Source: Paramecium tetraurelia
Taxonomy: Eukaryota > Ciliophora > Oligohymenophorea > Peniculida > Parameciidae
DNA: 64,000 nt
Direction: 5' to 3'
Assembly: GCF_000165425.1 (NCBI RefSeq)
Contig: NW_001799200.1
Location: forward strand, 310,178 to 374,177
This document shows positions 27,444 to 40,503 of the stretch, piece by piece. The position numbers and the translations under genes are program-made. The notes beneath the pieces were generated by a model that worked only from the letters and a program-made list of their open reading frames with translations, did not search any database and had not been told where the DNA came from. Numbering within the stretch: the stretch's first letter is position 1; each line of letters opens with the position of its first letter.

Positions 27444-28542
27444 ATGCTAAAGTCTCAAAAGTCAGAGGGTGCTTCTGATTCGTGTAATAATGTAAGTGAC
27501 AAGGCAAAAATTCAAGTATTAAAGAAAGCCGTGTTCGAATTAAGAGAGTAAAAGGAATAATTAGAAATTTCCAATCAATCCTTATCGATTGAATTAGCTA
27601 AGGTACTTAAGGAAAAGGATCAAAATGTAAGAATCATTTGAAATTGATAAGGAACAATCTTACGTTGAACTAGTAGAGGAATTAAAGCAAAGAATTTCTA
27701 TTTTGGAAGGGAATATAGAAACAACTCCTGTTAGAATATAATCTTAGAGCAATTTTTCTGCTTAAATAGTTAAAGCAGAAGGAACAACAGATTAACAATT
27801 ACAAAGCATGATAAAATTGAATAAGCAATTATAATAGTAAGTGTTGTGGCATATAATAGAGAAATAAAAATATTGTAAAATAACTTCTAGGCATAATCCT
27901 GTATTTTATAACATGAGTAAAACAATTTATAAAAAGAATTGAGTAATAAAGAATCTGTATTGGGTAAACTCAGCAAAGAGTTGGAAGAGGCAAACATTCT
28001 GAATAGATAGCTAAAAAAAAACATTCATGATATTGAAGAAGATTTATACAATAAAATAATTGAACAATCATAAATTAATACGGAGTTGAAGATTAAAATC
28101 CAGAATCTGGAATAAGGCTTATTGCAGAAAGAAAGTGAAATATAGAATTAAGAAAATATCATTGAATAATATAAGCTAAGTATCTAAGAATTGGAAGAGA
28201 TAAGAGGGAAATTTCTACAGCACAGATTGATATTAAAAAATTAATTGCTTGAGATCAATTGTGCTTTTATTCTTCGATAAAATATTTACAATGACTATAT
28301 TTTAGAATTGGAAACACCAGCAAAAAGGTTCATCTATAAGGCGAATGAGATTACTGATCTTCAAGTTAAAGATGATAAGCATTTCATTTTGACTCTGTCT
28401 AAAAGATAAGAGACATTCAAATTGCAATAAGGATAAGATATAAGGAACATTTGTAAATCTATCAAGTAATAATATTAAGTATACTTACAGATCATTTTTA
28501 ATTAAATCTCAAATTCAATTATCAAACATTTAAATAAAATGA
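27444..28542 (+). CDS. Coiled-coil protein with C-terminal beta-rich domain, 341 aa
   Basis: Starts 27 bp after the previous stop. Introns of 25, 23 and 25 nt give 342 codons. Residues 15-260 are nearly continuous coiled coil. The last 80 (YILELETPAKRFIYKANEIT, DLQVKDDKHFILTLSKRQE, RNICKSIKSFLIKS) alternate strands and close with an amphipathic helix, the pattern of a PH-like domain. A coiled coil plus PH-like end would suit a membrane tether or golgin-like protein. This is inferred from shape only. Confidence 0.8.
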
Positions 28543-28768
28543 AGTAAAATTAATTTATATTTATATTATTTACATATTTATAAATCATATAAATATATAT
28601 AAGAGATTAGAAAATGAACTTTGTTGTTTCACTTATAATTGAGTTGTTGATTTGAGGGTGATAATCAAAGTTATAATTAAATTAAAAAACTAAAAATAGT
28701 ATGTCATGTGAAATATAAGCAAATTGATAATACGTAATTATTTGATAAATTTAATTAAATATCTTATA

Positions 28769-30224
28769 ATGGATACACATCGCAATTACGAAAACCTTGA
28801 TTATGCCATTGGATTTGGCAATTATGTAGAAACAGAAGCACTCAAGGGAGCAGTGCCAAAAGGATAAAATAGTCCTCAAAAATGTGCTTACAATTTGATA
28901 GCTGAATAATTTTCAGGAACAGCCTTCACTTTACCCAGAGCAAGCAATCAAAAGACATGGCTCTATAAAATTAGGCCAAGTGCTGCCCACTCTCCATTTG
29001 TAGATGCCCCAGAGTTTGGAAAGTATGTTAAAAACGATTTTTTGAATGATCATGGACTCACCATTACTCCTAATCAATTAAGGTAAATTCCAAAAATATT
29101 ATTATCAGATGGAAACGACTACCCATCCCTGAAAAACCTACTACTTTTGCTGAAGGTTTGGTCACCGTCTGTGGAGCAGGCGATCCATCCATCAAATAAG
29201 GAATTGCAATATATTTATATGCTGCAAACAAGAGTATGACCAACTCTAGTATGTTTAATAGTGACGGAGACTTCTTAATTGGTATTTATTCTCATTCAAC
29301 GTAGTGCCTTGGGAAGGAGAGATGTTGATTACTTCAGAAATGGGTAAAATGACAGTCAAACCAAGAGAAATTTGTGTTATTCCTCGTGGAATCAAGTTTA
29401 GTGTAGAAATGACTCAGCCAATAAGAGGATACATATGCGAAGTCTTTAAAGGTCACTTCAGAATCCCAGATTTGGGACCTATTGGAGCTAATGGTTTAGC
29501 CAACCCAAGAGATTTCTTGGTTCCAGTAGCCTTTTATGAGAATACCGAAGAAGAATTCTAAATTATCAATAAATATTTGGGAAAATTCTATAAATGTACA
29601 AAGAAAGGATCACCTTATGACGTTGTTGGATGGCATGGAAACTATTATCCATTCAAATATAATTTGGATCTTTTCAATGCAATGGGAACTGTTACATTCG
29701 ATCATCCTGATCCATCCATATTCACTGTAATTACATGTTAAACTGATGAACCAGGGTACAAATATATCTATTTTTCCAAAGAGTTGCAGTATGTGACTTT
29801 GCTATATTCCCACCAAGATGGATGGTTGCAGAACATACTTTCAGACCACCCTATTATCACAGAAATGTTATGAGTGAATACATGGGAAATATTTCTGGTT
29901 AATACGATGCCAAGGAAGGTGGCTTCTAACCTGGATATGGATCATTACATAGTCTTTTGTAAGGACATGGTCCTGATCATGAATCATTTACCAAATGGTC
30001 TAATATTGATTTGCAAGTATATTTTGTGCATTATACCTATTAGCCAATAAGATATCCTTATGAAAATTTGGCATTTATGTTTGAAAGTACCTATATGTTT
30101 AAGACTTGTACATTTGTAATGGATGACTAAGTAAACTTGGATCATGACTATTACCACGTAAACTATTTATTAATTTTAGTGTTGGGATAAATTGGCTCAT
30201 AACAAATTGGGAGATAAGCCTTGA
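28769..30224 (+). CDS. HGD: Homogentisate 1,2-dioxygenase
   Basis: Five introns (26, 23, 26, 27, 22 nt) give 443 aa, against 445 in human. Diagnostic stretches: [68 protein letters not shown] and [16 protein letters not shown]. The iron ligands appear intact: His and Glu in HRNVMSE and the later His in GHGPDHESF. The enzyme opens homogentisate to maleylacetoacetate, the ring-cleavage step of Phe/Tyr catabolism. No targeting peptide, so cytosolic. Codon use is like its neighbours, with no sign of recent transfer. Confidence 0.97.
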
Positions 30225-30722
30225 TAATTAAATATATATCATCGATTATTTAGAATTATTTACAATTCTTAATCTATCCTTTTTTATTATTACATTACTA
30301 TATAATATTGATAAAATTATTAAATATTGCTTAATCAGTATAAACTACATTTAAGTTTTTGTTAACTTCTTATTATTTCTTACAATTTATTGTATTAAAA
30401 CCATTTTTAATTAGAGTTATCTATTGTTTAATAATAAAAATTAATTTTCAAAATCACATTTATAATTTTAGTCATCATTTCAAAGCAATTGATTTTCAAA
30501 TAGTCAATATACGATAAAATCTCCACATTGTCAATTAATCCTACACTACAATCACTAATTATAATTAAAAATGGATGATTTTTTTTATCATTTATTAACT
30601 TCATTTTATTATAAATAATTTAAGCCATTTATTAAGTTCACTATAATAAAGTCATTAAATGAAAACTTCTTAAACAAAAAATAATTATATTATTAATTCG
30701 ATAATGAAATAAATTCATATAT
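30225..30722. other. Convergent intergenic region
   Basis: About 500 bp between the stops of HGD and CK2 beta copy 2; AT-rich, nothing recognised. Confidence 0.5.
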
Positions 30723-31600
30723 TCATTGTTTTTTATTTTTCTTTTTCTTTTTTTACTATTTTGATTCTTATTCAGCATTTTATTTTTCTTATTAATGGTG
30801 ATTTTCTTTTTCAACAATTCCATTTGTGTGTTCAGTAATAATTTATTATTATTACTGTTGTTGTTATGGTAATTATGATTGTAACTATGTAGAAGTTTAT
30901 TAGATTTATTTTTCATCTCTAACTTTGAATCCATAAAGAGTTGGTTAGAAAGGGGTAAATAACTCAGTGCCTAATTGAATAGTGAATTTAGGATGCACAT
31001 CAGGGTAAGTCTTATGATAAGATATTAATCCATACCAACAAAAGCAGCATGGGGAAACTGCGACCAAAATATGCCCCATCGAAGTCTGCCTAACTCTTGC
31101 GTGGGGCATATGCTTCCTTGCATCTTGGGCAATACACTTTAATTCTGCTAGTTTTTAGGCTCTCACTCAATCCAATAGGTATGGTATTCTGTTTTTCACA
31201 AAGGACTCTTGGACAGTGACCAAATCTGCCATTCAAAAATCTTTCTCTCATTATTGCTAAGCCTTTTGGAGTTTAGATGAATGCCTGATGAAGTAATCCA
31301 TAAATATCACTGGCTTCTGTGTATAATTCAAGGAATCTAGGTATGATAAAATAAAATACTTCTCGTTTTCTAGATCCAAAGTATCTGGCTATTCTGATGA
31401 CAATATCATTTGTAAGGCTTATTAAAAGAGATTGAATTATTTAATGAGGTGGCCGTAATTATTTGGATCTTGAATGAATTCGGAATCCACTTCAGTCAGA
31501 TATTAATTTTAAGGCAATTGACAAAACCATTCAATCCACCCTCCTGGATGCTCAGAATATTGTGATTCCTCTATTATAGATATATAGTGATACCTGACAT
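30723..31600 (-). CDS. CKB: Casein kinase 2 regulatory (beta) subunit, copy 2
   Basis: Introns of 23, 23 and 25 nt; 268 aa. The core matches copy 1 and the family: GGWIEWFCQLPQNQYLTEVD, DIYGLLHQAFIQTPKGLAIM, FGHCPRVLCEKQNTIPIGLS, IKVYCPRCKEAYAPRK and DGAYFGRSFPMLLL. The four zinc cysteines are present. Unlike copy 1 it retains TYPDVHPKF and a clear LYGFKVR, closer to the human YGFKIH. A Gln-rich run (TAA and CAA codons) and a Lys-rich end follow the core, paralleling the tail of copy 1. Both genes may supply alternative CK2 holoenzymes. Confidence 0.95.
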
Positions 31601-32700
31601 TTGAAATTCAAAAAATTAATATTAAAATCACATAACAAAAATGGATTTCAATTATTTATTTTAAAAAAAAGAGAGTTCATATTAAATGGAAAAGAGGAGG
31701 CAAATTATGATTTAAAATAACACTCAATATTAACACAGAAATCAGAATATTTATATCATTTTTATTATTAAATGACATTGACTTGATAGCCTATTACTCT
31801 TAACAATTTATACAAAATTACATTAAATTTAAGATTAATAGTTTATCCAAAGAATTATTTAGAAAATTCTAATATCAGTGGTTGGAGAGTAGAATATTAA
31901 TAAAATGATAATCTAAAATTAATTACCTAATTGATCGAGGTACTAATGATTACAGTATATCTATAATTCACTCTAAAAGTTCAGATGAAAAAATAAAAGA
32001 TTATGAAAATTACTTATTATTCTAGTAAATTCCCTTAAATCACATAATGAGAGGATCATAAATATAGTTCTTATAGTATTTTTATAGAAGAAAAAAGAAA
32101 TTTTAACAAATGTGATCAAATTATGTACTAGTTTATATTAGAGTTATTGATACTAGTTACATCATTTATTTTTATTAATGATCTCTACTGTATATATAAA
32201 AGCATTATTGGAACCACTGCTATATAATTTGATTTAATATTCTAGGAATAACATCTATTTAGTCAAGTTTTTTAGTATTTTGATTTATTTGACAATCATT
32301 AAATTATCATTATTTACCATTTAAGTTATATAATATATTATCAATTATGGTATTTAACTAAAATTGATAATTGCTCTGTATTTCATTTTCTCTAAAGAGA
32401 ATTAAATTCATAAGGTCTAAGAATATTATAATCAGTATGTTTGTTCACAATCATAATTCCCAGTTCAAAATTATAAGACTCTAATATCAGTCTTCTATAA
32501 GAGATATTTATGGTCAGATCCTTGATAATCCATTTATGTTATTAAGAATTTGATGAATTTCCAAATCATCAAGTACTGATTTAGCAATAACTGTTATCAA
32601 AATTCTAGTTAATTTCAGGATTGTATGAATTTTGAAGCAAAAGTATACAAATCTTAATGGTTTAATGATATATGATTTTTAAATAAATAGGTTATATTAT
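31601..32700. other. Long intergenic region with one possible coding fragment
   Basis: About 1.1 kb without a supported gene. On the minus strand a stretch ending in TGA at 32383-32385 reads WIIKDLTINISYRRLILES and TDYNILRPYEFNSLQRK. It has protein-like composition but no traceable start. It may be a gene remnant or a missed small gene. Confidence 0.4.
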
Positions 32701-34340
32701 TCAATAAGGATTTTATTTACTGCTAAAGTCTTGTTATTTTATATTGTAGATAGTATTATATCTGAATTCCTCTAATTGTTTAATTTGCATTTATTAATCT
32801 TAATTCATTTTCCTTAAAAACTATATGTCTTAGTCCATCTGTTGAATTTAGTCATTCATTCTTTTATTCAAATTTTCAGTATTCTACAAACTCATCATTT
32901 GAGAATGAAATCTGGAGGCATCATTTTTATATTAATTACACTCATTATTTTTGACTAGGATAAGACTGTTTAATCTTTTAATCTCTTCAGCCATTTGTTT
33001 AGTCTGGTGATCTTGTTCTTTATTTTTCCATTGTACTATTTTTATGGAAATATAAGATTACATTCATTTAATTATCTATTCTATAGTGTTAAATGCTCCA
33101 ACTATCCTTTCAACAAATTGTTATCGCTTACTAATTATTCAATATCTTTCCTTTAGATTTCTAGTTTTTTAAGGGAGGCATCATAATTTTATTATACAAT
33201 TTTCATATTATTTTCACACATTCCTAAATGATATTTGAGAGTTCCAATTTCTTACTCTCGTGTATCAACAGCAGTAACAAACTTTTACAACCCATCATTT
33301 CTAGATCTTAATTATACTATTTCTAATTCCAACTATGATATCTTATCTTTCAACTTCTAGTTTTCTTCATATTATGATTATTATTATTATTGCAATTTAG
33401 CAAATTAAGATCTAAGACTTCTATGATCAAAGTTTAATTGATCTAGTAATTATTTCATACTAATATTATCATTAAGCAATAATTAATTGTCTTTTTCTTG
33501 TTATGCTAATTGTTTTCTCAGTTACTCATTTTCGGTTACTTATTAATCATATTATTAACTGACTCTTTTATTTTCATCTTAAACACTCAATAACTTATTA
33601 AACTGTTTATTTAAAGCATCGTGATCTGATTTTAATTATAAAGTCTATCTTAATAATTCTTTATACTGCATTTCAAAGGCTTTATAAGTGGCTATCTCTT
33701 TTCTAACTTACTCCACTTCATCAGCTACTTTCTATAATTCTCCATTTTGTGCTTTAAGCTAACTTAATTAAGTTTATAATTCAGTCACTTGTTTCTTCAT
33801 AGCCTAATTTTAAGCATCAGCTTCTTTAACATGATCTGCAATAACCTTCAATTCATCAGCTCTCTCTCTAAGAGCTGCATTTTCACTCTTCAAAGCCCCA
33901 GCATTCATTATTTCTCTTGTTTAATTTATCAATTATGCTCTCAATTCTTAATTCTCCAATTGTAACCCTTTTAGTTATTGTAAAATTTGAATTTAGTTTT
34001 AATTTGATACATTGGATTGCTGTTGTGGAATATTAGTTTAACTTGCGATTTACTGTTAGGTATTTATCATTGCGCTTTTGATGGGTGCATTTTGTTATGG
34101 GATTTCACTCTATGGAAAGATACTTCTTTCAAATGGAGCATCCTTTTAAGGTTTTTCTTATTTTTCTTTATACATTGGTTAACTTGCTATGACATCTGTT
34201 GGAGCTTAAACTGGAGGTGATACTTGAGATTGTTTGACCATTTCTGATTATGGTCTTAACATAGGAGCTGAATTGGGGATGCTCTTTTAAGTAAGATAAT
34301 CTCCCTTGGATATGGTATTGTATTGCAATGCTTTACTCAT
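32701..34340 (-). CDS. Long coiled-coil protein, 537 aa
   Basis: ATG at 34338-34340, a single 26-nt intron near the 3' end. The first 120 residues are Pro/Gln/Ser-rich and disordered, with repeated proline patches. Residues 125-520 are coiled coil with Leu heptads and Gln runs (TAA codons). A short segment NAGALKSENAALRERADELK is unusually Ala-rich and may mark a separate coil. No motor, membrane or zinc motif. A scaffold or cytoskeletal role is likely but unproven. It shares a 23-bp divergent spacer with the Ulp1 gene. Confidence 0.85.
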
Positions 34341-34363
34341 ATACTTATATTTTAATTATTTAA
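34341..34363. promoter_or_regulatory. Very short divergent spacer, presumed bidirectional promoter
   Basis: Only 23 bp separate the ATG of the coiled-coil gene (minus) from that of the Ulp1 gene (plus). Core promoter elements must lie within it or inside the coding regions. Inferred from gene positions only. Confidence 0.4.
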
Positions 34364-35412
34364 ATGATGCCTATGAAAATAGAAGATTTATAGGAAACTC
34401 ATAAAATAATTTATGTTCACCCTCAAAATTATAGAAAATATAGCATGATTGATGAGAGAAACAGCTTATATGGAGTTACCGTAGACTTTAGATTTTTATA
34501 AGAAATATTGACAAATTAGTATTTAACAAGTTCACACTTGTTGTTCTATTGTAACTTATTTAGACATGCCTATTAACACAAAAAAGTAACAAACATTTGA
34601 TCCTAGATTGCAATTGCTCAATGTTATTTTTTTGCTGAATATATGGAAGCATCTACTAAATAAATCGATAACTCAATTATTGATACTTCATTATTAGTTA
34701 AGAAACACGAACTCAGCATTAAGTAAAATACTTAGAATTCATAGCAATAAAACACTAATTAAGAATTATAGTCTCAAATTGCTAATCCTTAACAATAGTA
34801 GAACATAATTGTAAAGAACTTGACCAGCAATAACTAAAAATGGAACTTCCAAATTACAAATATACAATATGTTCAAAATACTACCATACAAAATAAAGAG
34901 AAATACAATATTAACAAATTAGAGAGTTTGCTCACATAAATGGTTAATCAGAACGATCTAAAAGATATTTAATCTTTGAAAAATTAAGATTATCTATTTT
35001 TTCCCATTAATTAGCAAAATCAACATTGGATTTGTTTGATTATTAGTCTCAAAGAAAAGAAGATTAAGTTCTTTGATTCCTATAAATAATACTTGAATGA
35101 AGATATCATTACAGCAGCTAAAGAGATACTCAAATTCATTGGAGTTACTATGATTTCTGAATATGCCATATCAACCCATTTTAATAAGTAAAGCAATGGG
35201 TATAATTAACTAATATCACTACTAGTTACGATTGCGGAATCTTTACATTGCTTTCGTTACTCTATACTTATCAAAACCTACCCTATGATTATAATTAATA
35301 AATCGTGACCAAATATAGACAATCAATCCTATACAACCTGGCCATTGTGGGATCTCAAATAGAGGTTAGCTAAGAGTTACTTGAAAGAATAATTAAGCTA
35401 TAGTAATAATGA
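34364..35412 (+). CDS. Ulp1/SENP-type cysteine protease (C48 family)
   Basis: Introns of 21 and 26 nt; 333 aa. The catalytic half is C-terminal: FFPINQQNQHWICLIIS supplies the His, KIKFFDSYKQYLNED the Asp, and SNGYDCGIFTLLSLLYTYQ the nucleophilic Cys in its D-C-G context. The second intron ends two codons before that Cys. An N-terminal piece (NSLYGVTVDFRFLQEIL) fits the family's substrate-facing start, and a Gln/Asn-rich insert of about 110 residues separates the two. Such proteases process or remove SUMO or related ubiquitin-like modifiers. Which modifier cannot be told from sequence. Confidence 0.92.
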
Positions 35413-35473
35413 TAAGTTTTTAGTTGTTATTGATTAAATAAATAAATTATATAATTTTTTTTGAATATTAATA

Positions 35474-36604
35474 ATGGAAACTGACATAAATATCCCTAAA
35501 ACCAAAGCTGTTAATGTTTTCTTTTAGTTTGCTAGAATGCAATTCTATTTAACTGTCTTTTCGAATTTGTTACCTATTATAATAAGCTACACAAATTAAG
35601 TTTGCTCAAGTAAGTCAAATATATCATTCATAAGATGAGGGAATAAAATTAATCTCTTTAAGCTACAAAGGTGATATAGTACTGTTAATTTTAAATATAA
35701 TCTCACTACTATTTATATGGCTCAAGGAACCATTTGCAAGGTACAATATTTTGTTATTGAATCAGACTTGAATTTTTTGTAATGTATGCAATTAACATAT
35801 GTTGGAGCGGAATCATGATCGGTTAGACATATTTAGATGTTACAACACAGCCAAACGAATGTGAAGGAGTTATCTTATCATAGAAATTGATACTCTTTTT
35901 TCATTTGAAAACTCATTTAGAAGTAAGCTTAAACACATGATAAATAGGTTTTACTAACTCTATTTTCTCCAATATTATTTGCTTTCAGAATAACAAATTT
36001 ACCAAATTCGTTCTTTGCAATTTATTTGATATTGGCAGCAAATTCACCATAATCATTGTGTTCAAGAGACATATCTAACATTGAATTTGGACTGTTATTT
36101 ATAGCTTTAATATCCTGTTTAATTGGTTTGCCTCTAAACATTGGATTGTTTTTAACAAAGAAGGTTACAATCCCAAATTTGTTCCGATTTTTATTAATGT
36201 TGACAATAATAGGTTAGAGTGGTTTAATAGGTTTACAACATTTATGATAATTAGCTCTCATTTATTAGGCTGACGTGGATCTAAGATCGGAATGCAGTCC
36301 AACTCATCTCCTATACAGGTCTTATTTATATATAATTCCAATTACAATCTTAAGTGCTTTAAGCTTATTGTTTTCAATGCCAGTTTAAGATCATGATGAA
36401 ATTAGATAGCTCTTAATTCAAGCTAGAATGAAACCTCTAAAAGCACAATTACCAATATAATAAGATGTCACTAAGGCTTAAGTCCAATAAAATCAGGATG
36501 AAATCTTAAACAAATCTGCAATTGATGTGGGAAAGTCACCAATTGGAGCTAAGTCTCAAGTTGGAGCAAAATCATAATATGGAACTATTAGTAGAAGAGG
36601 ATGA
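35474..36604 (+). CDS. Multipass membrane protein, 343 aa
   Basis: Introns of 25, 25, 25 and 24 nt; 344 codons. About eight hydrophobic segments: for example YLTVFSNLLPIIISY, IVLLILNIISLLFIWL, FVMYAINICWSGIMIG, LLFIALISCLIGLPLNIG, FRFLLMLTIIG and LYIIPITILSALSLLFS. A cytosolic tail follows with the near-repeats SPIGAKSQVGAKSQYG. No transporter or channel signature recognised. No cleavable signal peptide. Function unknown; the topology count is approximate. Confidence 0.83.
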
Positions 36605-36628
36605 TTTTAGAATATATATATATAATAA

Positions 36629-37243
36629 TCATGCTCTAAAGTAATTGTGTTGATTTCTAGATGTTTTATTTCTTTCAGTTTATAAGATCTTTGCAAATTT
36701 TTCAGAGATCATATGTTTAACACCATGTTGTATTCCTTCGTTTTCCAATTCCAGTCCAAAGGTCTTGAGTCGCTTTTTGACATCGTGGAGATTTTGGATG
36801 CCTTCAAGCATGATTTCTCCAGTCCCATCTAATTTGTTATTGATCTTATTGTAATTCTGTCTACAATAAACAATTCCGACTCCTTGGTGTCTCAAAGTCC
36901 TTTTGAGTTGAGTTTCATTAAATTTTTCAGTGAGTCCTTTAATTTTAATTTGTTATGGTTAAGAAGTTGGAGTTAAAGATCGTTTAGATGATAAATTAAT
37001 GAGTTCTGTTTTTTCTGGATACAATCTTAATGGAGAGATTGAATTATTATTTTCTAATTTGGAAGTATTAGTAAAATTAAATTGAGCTTGTAATGGATTC
37101 TTATTTGGAGTTGCTTACTTGTTCTTCTAATACATTTGATAAATCTTTGAATTTTGCACAGTCATAGAGGCTGAAAGATCTGGTTCAATTGGAAACAAGA
37201 ATTCTTTTGGATGATCGATAGTGCTTATTGATCGTAATTTCAT
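36629..37243 (-). CDS. Unknown protein, 204 aa, intronless
   Basis: A single open frame from ATG at 37241-37243 to TGA at 36629-36631. The N-terminal half is polar and disordered (KLENNNSISPLRLYPEKTEL). The C-terminal half is compact: KIKGLTEKFNETQLKRTLRH, VGIVYCRQNYNKINNKLDGT, LHDVKKRLKTFGLELENEG. The GEIMLEG strand and the flanking helix suggest a small alpha/beta fold. No family recognised. It overlaps no neighbour; its stop is 24 bp from the convergent membrane protein gene. Confidence 0.78.
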
Positions 37244-37444
37244 TTTATTAACAGATAAATTATATTTAATATTGATTTTTGTGACATATGCACAAAATGT
37301 ACAATAAGATAAGTGTTCTATTATTGTTATTAAATAACTTCTAATGATATGGAATTTTATTATAAGAATTTAAGAATATTATCTAAAAGTAGTATTTAAG
37401 AGCAAATGTCTTCGTATCCATAATTTAATAATATTATTTTAAAT

Positions 37445-40400
37445 ATGGAAAAGCCAACCTTTTGGGCTATTTTCGGGTTTCTGACAATGGGAATTATATT
37501 ATCGTTCTCTTCTATGGGAATTTTCTTAACCAAATATGACTAAGACAAGGATGCTCTGATACAAAAAAAGTCGATCTTGACAGAGTAAGTATTTAATCGA
37601 TAATTAGTGCTAATGCTTTGAATTGGGGAGCTACTCCAGGATATAAGGATGTGAAGGAAATAAATACCTTTTAATTTTTTACTCATCAGTCAGGAATAAT
37701 GTTTGCTAGTACGAATGAATCATTGAATTATTCCTATGTATCTGAATTATCGAATAGAACTTATGTTCCTTCAGTAATACATTTGTTTATAAACATAGTC
37801 TCTGGGATTCATTAAATTTTTGCCCAAATTTAAGTTTGAGAAAATATCAGATCCAACTAGTTCTATTACAAACCTGAACATTGCAGCAATCTAATACTTT
37901 TACAAGAGTTTCAATCAACCTGCCTTCGCTAAGTTGCCCAGATACTTGAACATGATCTTTAGAGGGTTGTCTGAGGACTTCATGAATTACTACTTTACTC
38001 ACACCATCTTTGATTTCTACACATCGGATTAACAATTGGTTTTTGATACCATATTCACCCCAGCCAAAATTAAGTATAAATAATCACAATATGTGTAGTC
38101 AAGAGACACAAAACAAAATGTGGAATGATGAATAATATGGATGGAGTTCTGAAGTTAGTTTCTCAAAATGGATTAGAGCATATTTCAATGGAGGAGATAG
38201 TAATCTCCAACTTTATTTTTCCTTGTCTGATGACCAGATGAATTAACTAATTGGAAAAGGATCGACAATCAACAAACTCAGAAAACTCATCATCAATTCA
38301 GTTTCTACAGGAGTGTAAGGATAATAAAAAGGATCTTGCTTAAAGAAAAATGAATGCACATTGTGGGAATTAGGAATCATTCAATGGGCATTTGGTGGTT
38401 TAACAGCAAAAGACTTTGTTCCACCAGTTACATTCTCAGGTGGAAGTTATTCTAAATTTAATGATTCAATCCCTCAAAGTTACGAATTCTATTTAGGTGG
38501 ATCTGAATATTAATATGATGATGTTAAGAATATCATCAGTCAATAATTTGAATAGATGCCAAATCTTTTGGGATTCAATACTATGTAATACATTTGGGAG
38601 AATAGAGATTTTCTTGAAAGAGTTTCAAACAAACTAGTGTGGTAAACTGACAATGAAAACAATTTCACAAAGTCTAGGAATTTAATCAAGTATCTAAATA
38701 CTCATTATGACTATATTAACAATATTGAAGACACTTATGCCTTTTAAACTTGGAGATTCATGAGCAAGATGATATATGAGGCAGGTGTCATGTTGAGAGA
38801 TGGTTTATATGCCAAAGCCTTGTATTATAAATTCGAAAGCATCAAATGTGAAGATGATTATTTCATTCCATTCCAAGATGCTTGTGGTGGCAAGTATGAT
38901 TTCACTTTGAATGCAAAGAATGCATTGATTTGGGTCAACGCTGCTTTTGAAAAAAAACAATCAAATTCATTTAAGACCTTGATGAAAGAACTGAAAGCCA
39001 ATGAGTAAGTATTGTGGGATTACTTAACTGATGGGATGTCAGATTTTTCAAAAGCCATGAATGAGTTTCATTTGGCAATCTCAAAACATTATAAGTGCAT
39101 TTACTAAGTCTGTTAGGCAGAAGAGTTATGGTTTAAGTAATGGGGATATGGTTCAGTCACTCAAAGTTATCCAAAAGAATTAGCGTTTTGGGATAGTGAT
39201 AAAACAAATACGATTTCAAAATGGGATATCTATGCAGACAAACCATTTGTGTATTATGAGTTTTTCGCATTTTGTGGTGAAAAAATAACTGAGAAGGTAC
39301 AATAACAACTATTCAATTTTGACATGGGAGGAATATTTGGATATTATTCGTTAAGAAACCTATATGAACATCATTTCAATAGTACAAAAGAGTTGAGTCC
39401 TAAGTTCCCTTTGAAAGGTGAACAATTGAAGTTGCTCATCAAGTATTTGAAACACTGTCTCACAAATTATTGGTATGGTGGCCATATGATTGTAACCTAA
39501 CCATCCAAATATTTATTCGACTATGATAATGCTTTCACTGACAGAGTAGCTGAATTCGAACCAATCTATGAGGGCAGCAACTTTAGAGACAATGGTGCTC
39601 ATCTCCTAGAACCAAATAATTAGGAGTTCTTAAAGTTCGCCACCATGTATGACTTTTACTAAATGGATACTGGTATCAAAGATATAGCAAATGTTGGGTA
39701 AATCAAGAGAACATTGGATGAATCAAAAATCAAAAGAAAGAGTACTATCTATTATAATCCATAAACTGAATACTCCACTCAATCCTACAATTATCCTTAT
39801 GGGAAGAATGTGAATGTTTCTGGCAGTTATGGTTATGCATTCCAGCCTGATTTGATAGCTAAATTCTAGAAGGAATTAACCATCTTTGATTTCGATATTC
39901 ATAAGGACCTTAAATTACATTACCATGAAACCACCACTCATAAGGGTTATGATGTAATTAAATACAAAGTAGAAGATCAAATCATCTCTCTGGAACCTTA
40001 CACAGATATGCCAATCATTTTGACTATTGGTGAAGTATCGCTCGATGGTTGTGCTTCCATCAATGGAAAATCATGTAATTAATACTTAGTGAATGTTCCT
40101 GAATCATACTACACTATTGAAGCAATTACTGGTAAAGTCGTTTCATTTACTAAAACATACATCTATTGGCTAAAAGTAGATAATACTAGTCCATTACAAC
40201 AAGAACCTCTAAATGATGAATTATTCGTCCCCCTTGCCCAAAGATCCATCACTTATGAGTATACAGAAGATCAGATGAATGAACATTTCCAAGATGTCAA
40301 AGATCTTGAAAAACACAAGGATGTTATCTTCTATGTCACATTGACATTTGGACTCATCTTCAGTCTTGCATTCATTGGATTCATCATTTATTTCAGAAAA

Positions 40401-40460
40401 AACGAAAAAAACATCAATTCTAGAGCACCATCAGTTTATTCAGTAGTAGCTGATGAATGA
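37445..40460 (+). CDS. Large bitopic membrane protein, 980 aa
   Basis: Introns of 23, 25 and 25 nt, all in the first 700 bp, then one 2.3-kb exon. One hydrophobic span near each end (FWAIFGFLTMGIILSFSSMG; DVIFYVTLTFGLIFSLAFIG) leaves some 880 residues outside and very short cytosolic ends. The same topology is found in the CD36/LIMP-2 scavenger-receptor family, but I could not find that family's signature residues, so this is only a topological analogy. The ectodomain is rich in aromatic residues and N-glycosylation sites. GC content and codon use are somewhat richer than in neighbouring genes, suggesting high expression. Confidence 0.88.
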
Positions 40461-40503
40461 AAAGTCAATTATATATATATATGTTTTAAAATGAATATTA
40501 TTT

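Noticed and set aside
30641-30934. 97-codon minus-strand frame in the standard code
   Set aside because: It lies in another frame over the CK2 beta copy 2 tail; the ciliate-code frame continues the kinase subunit to TGA at 30723.
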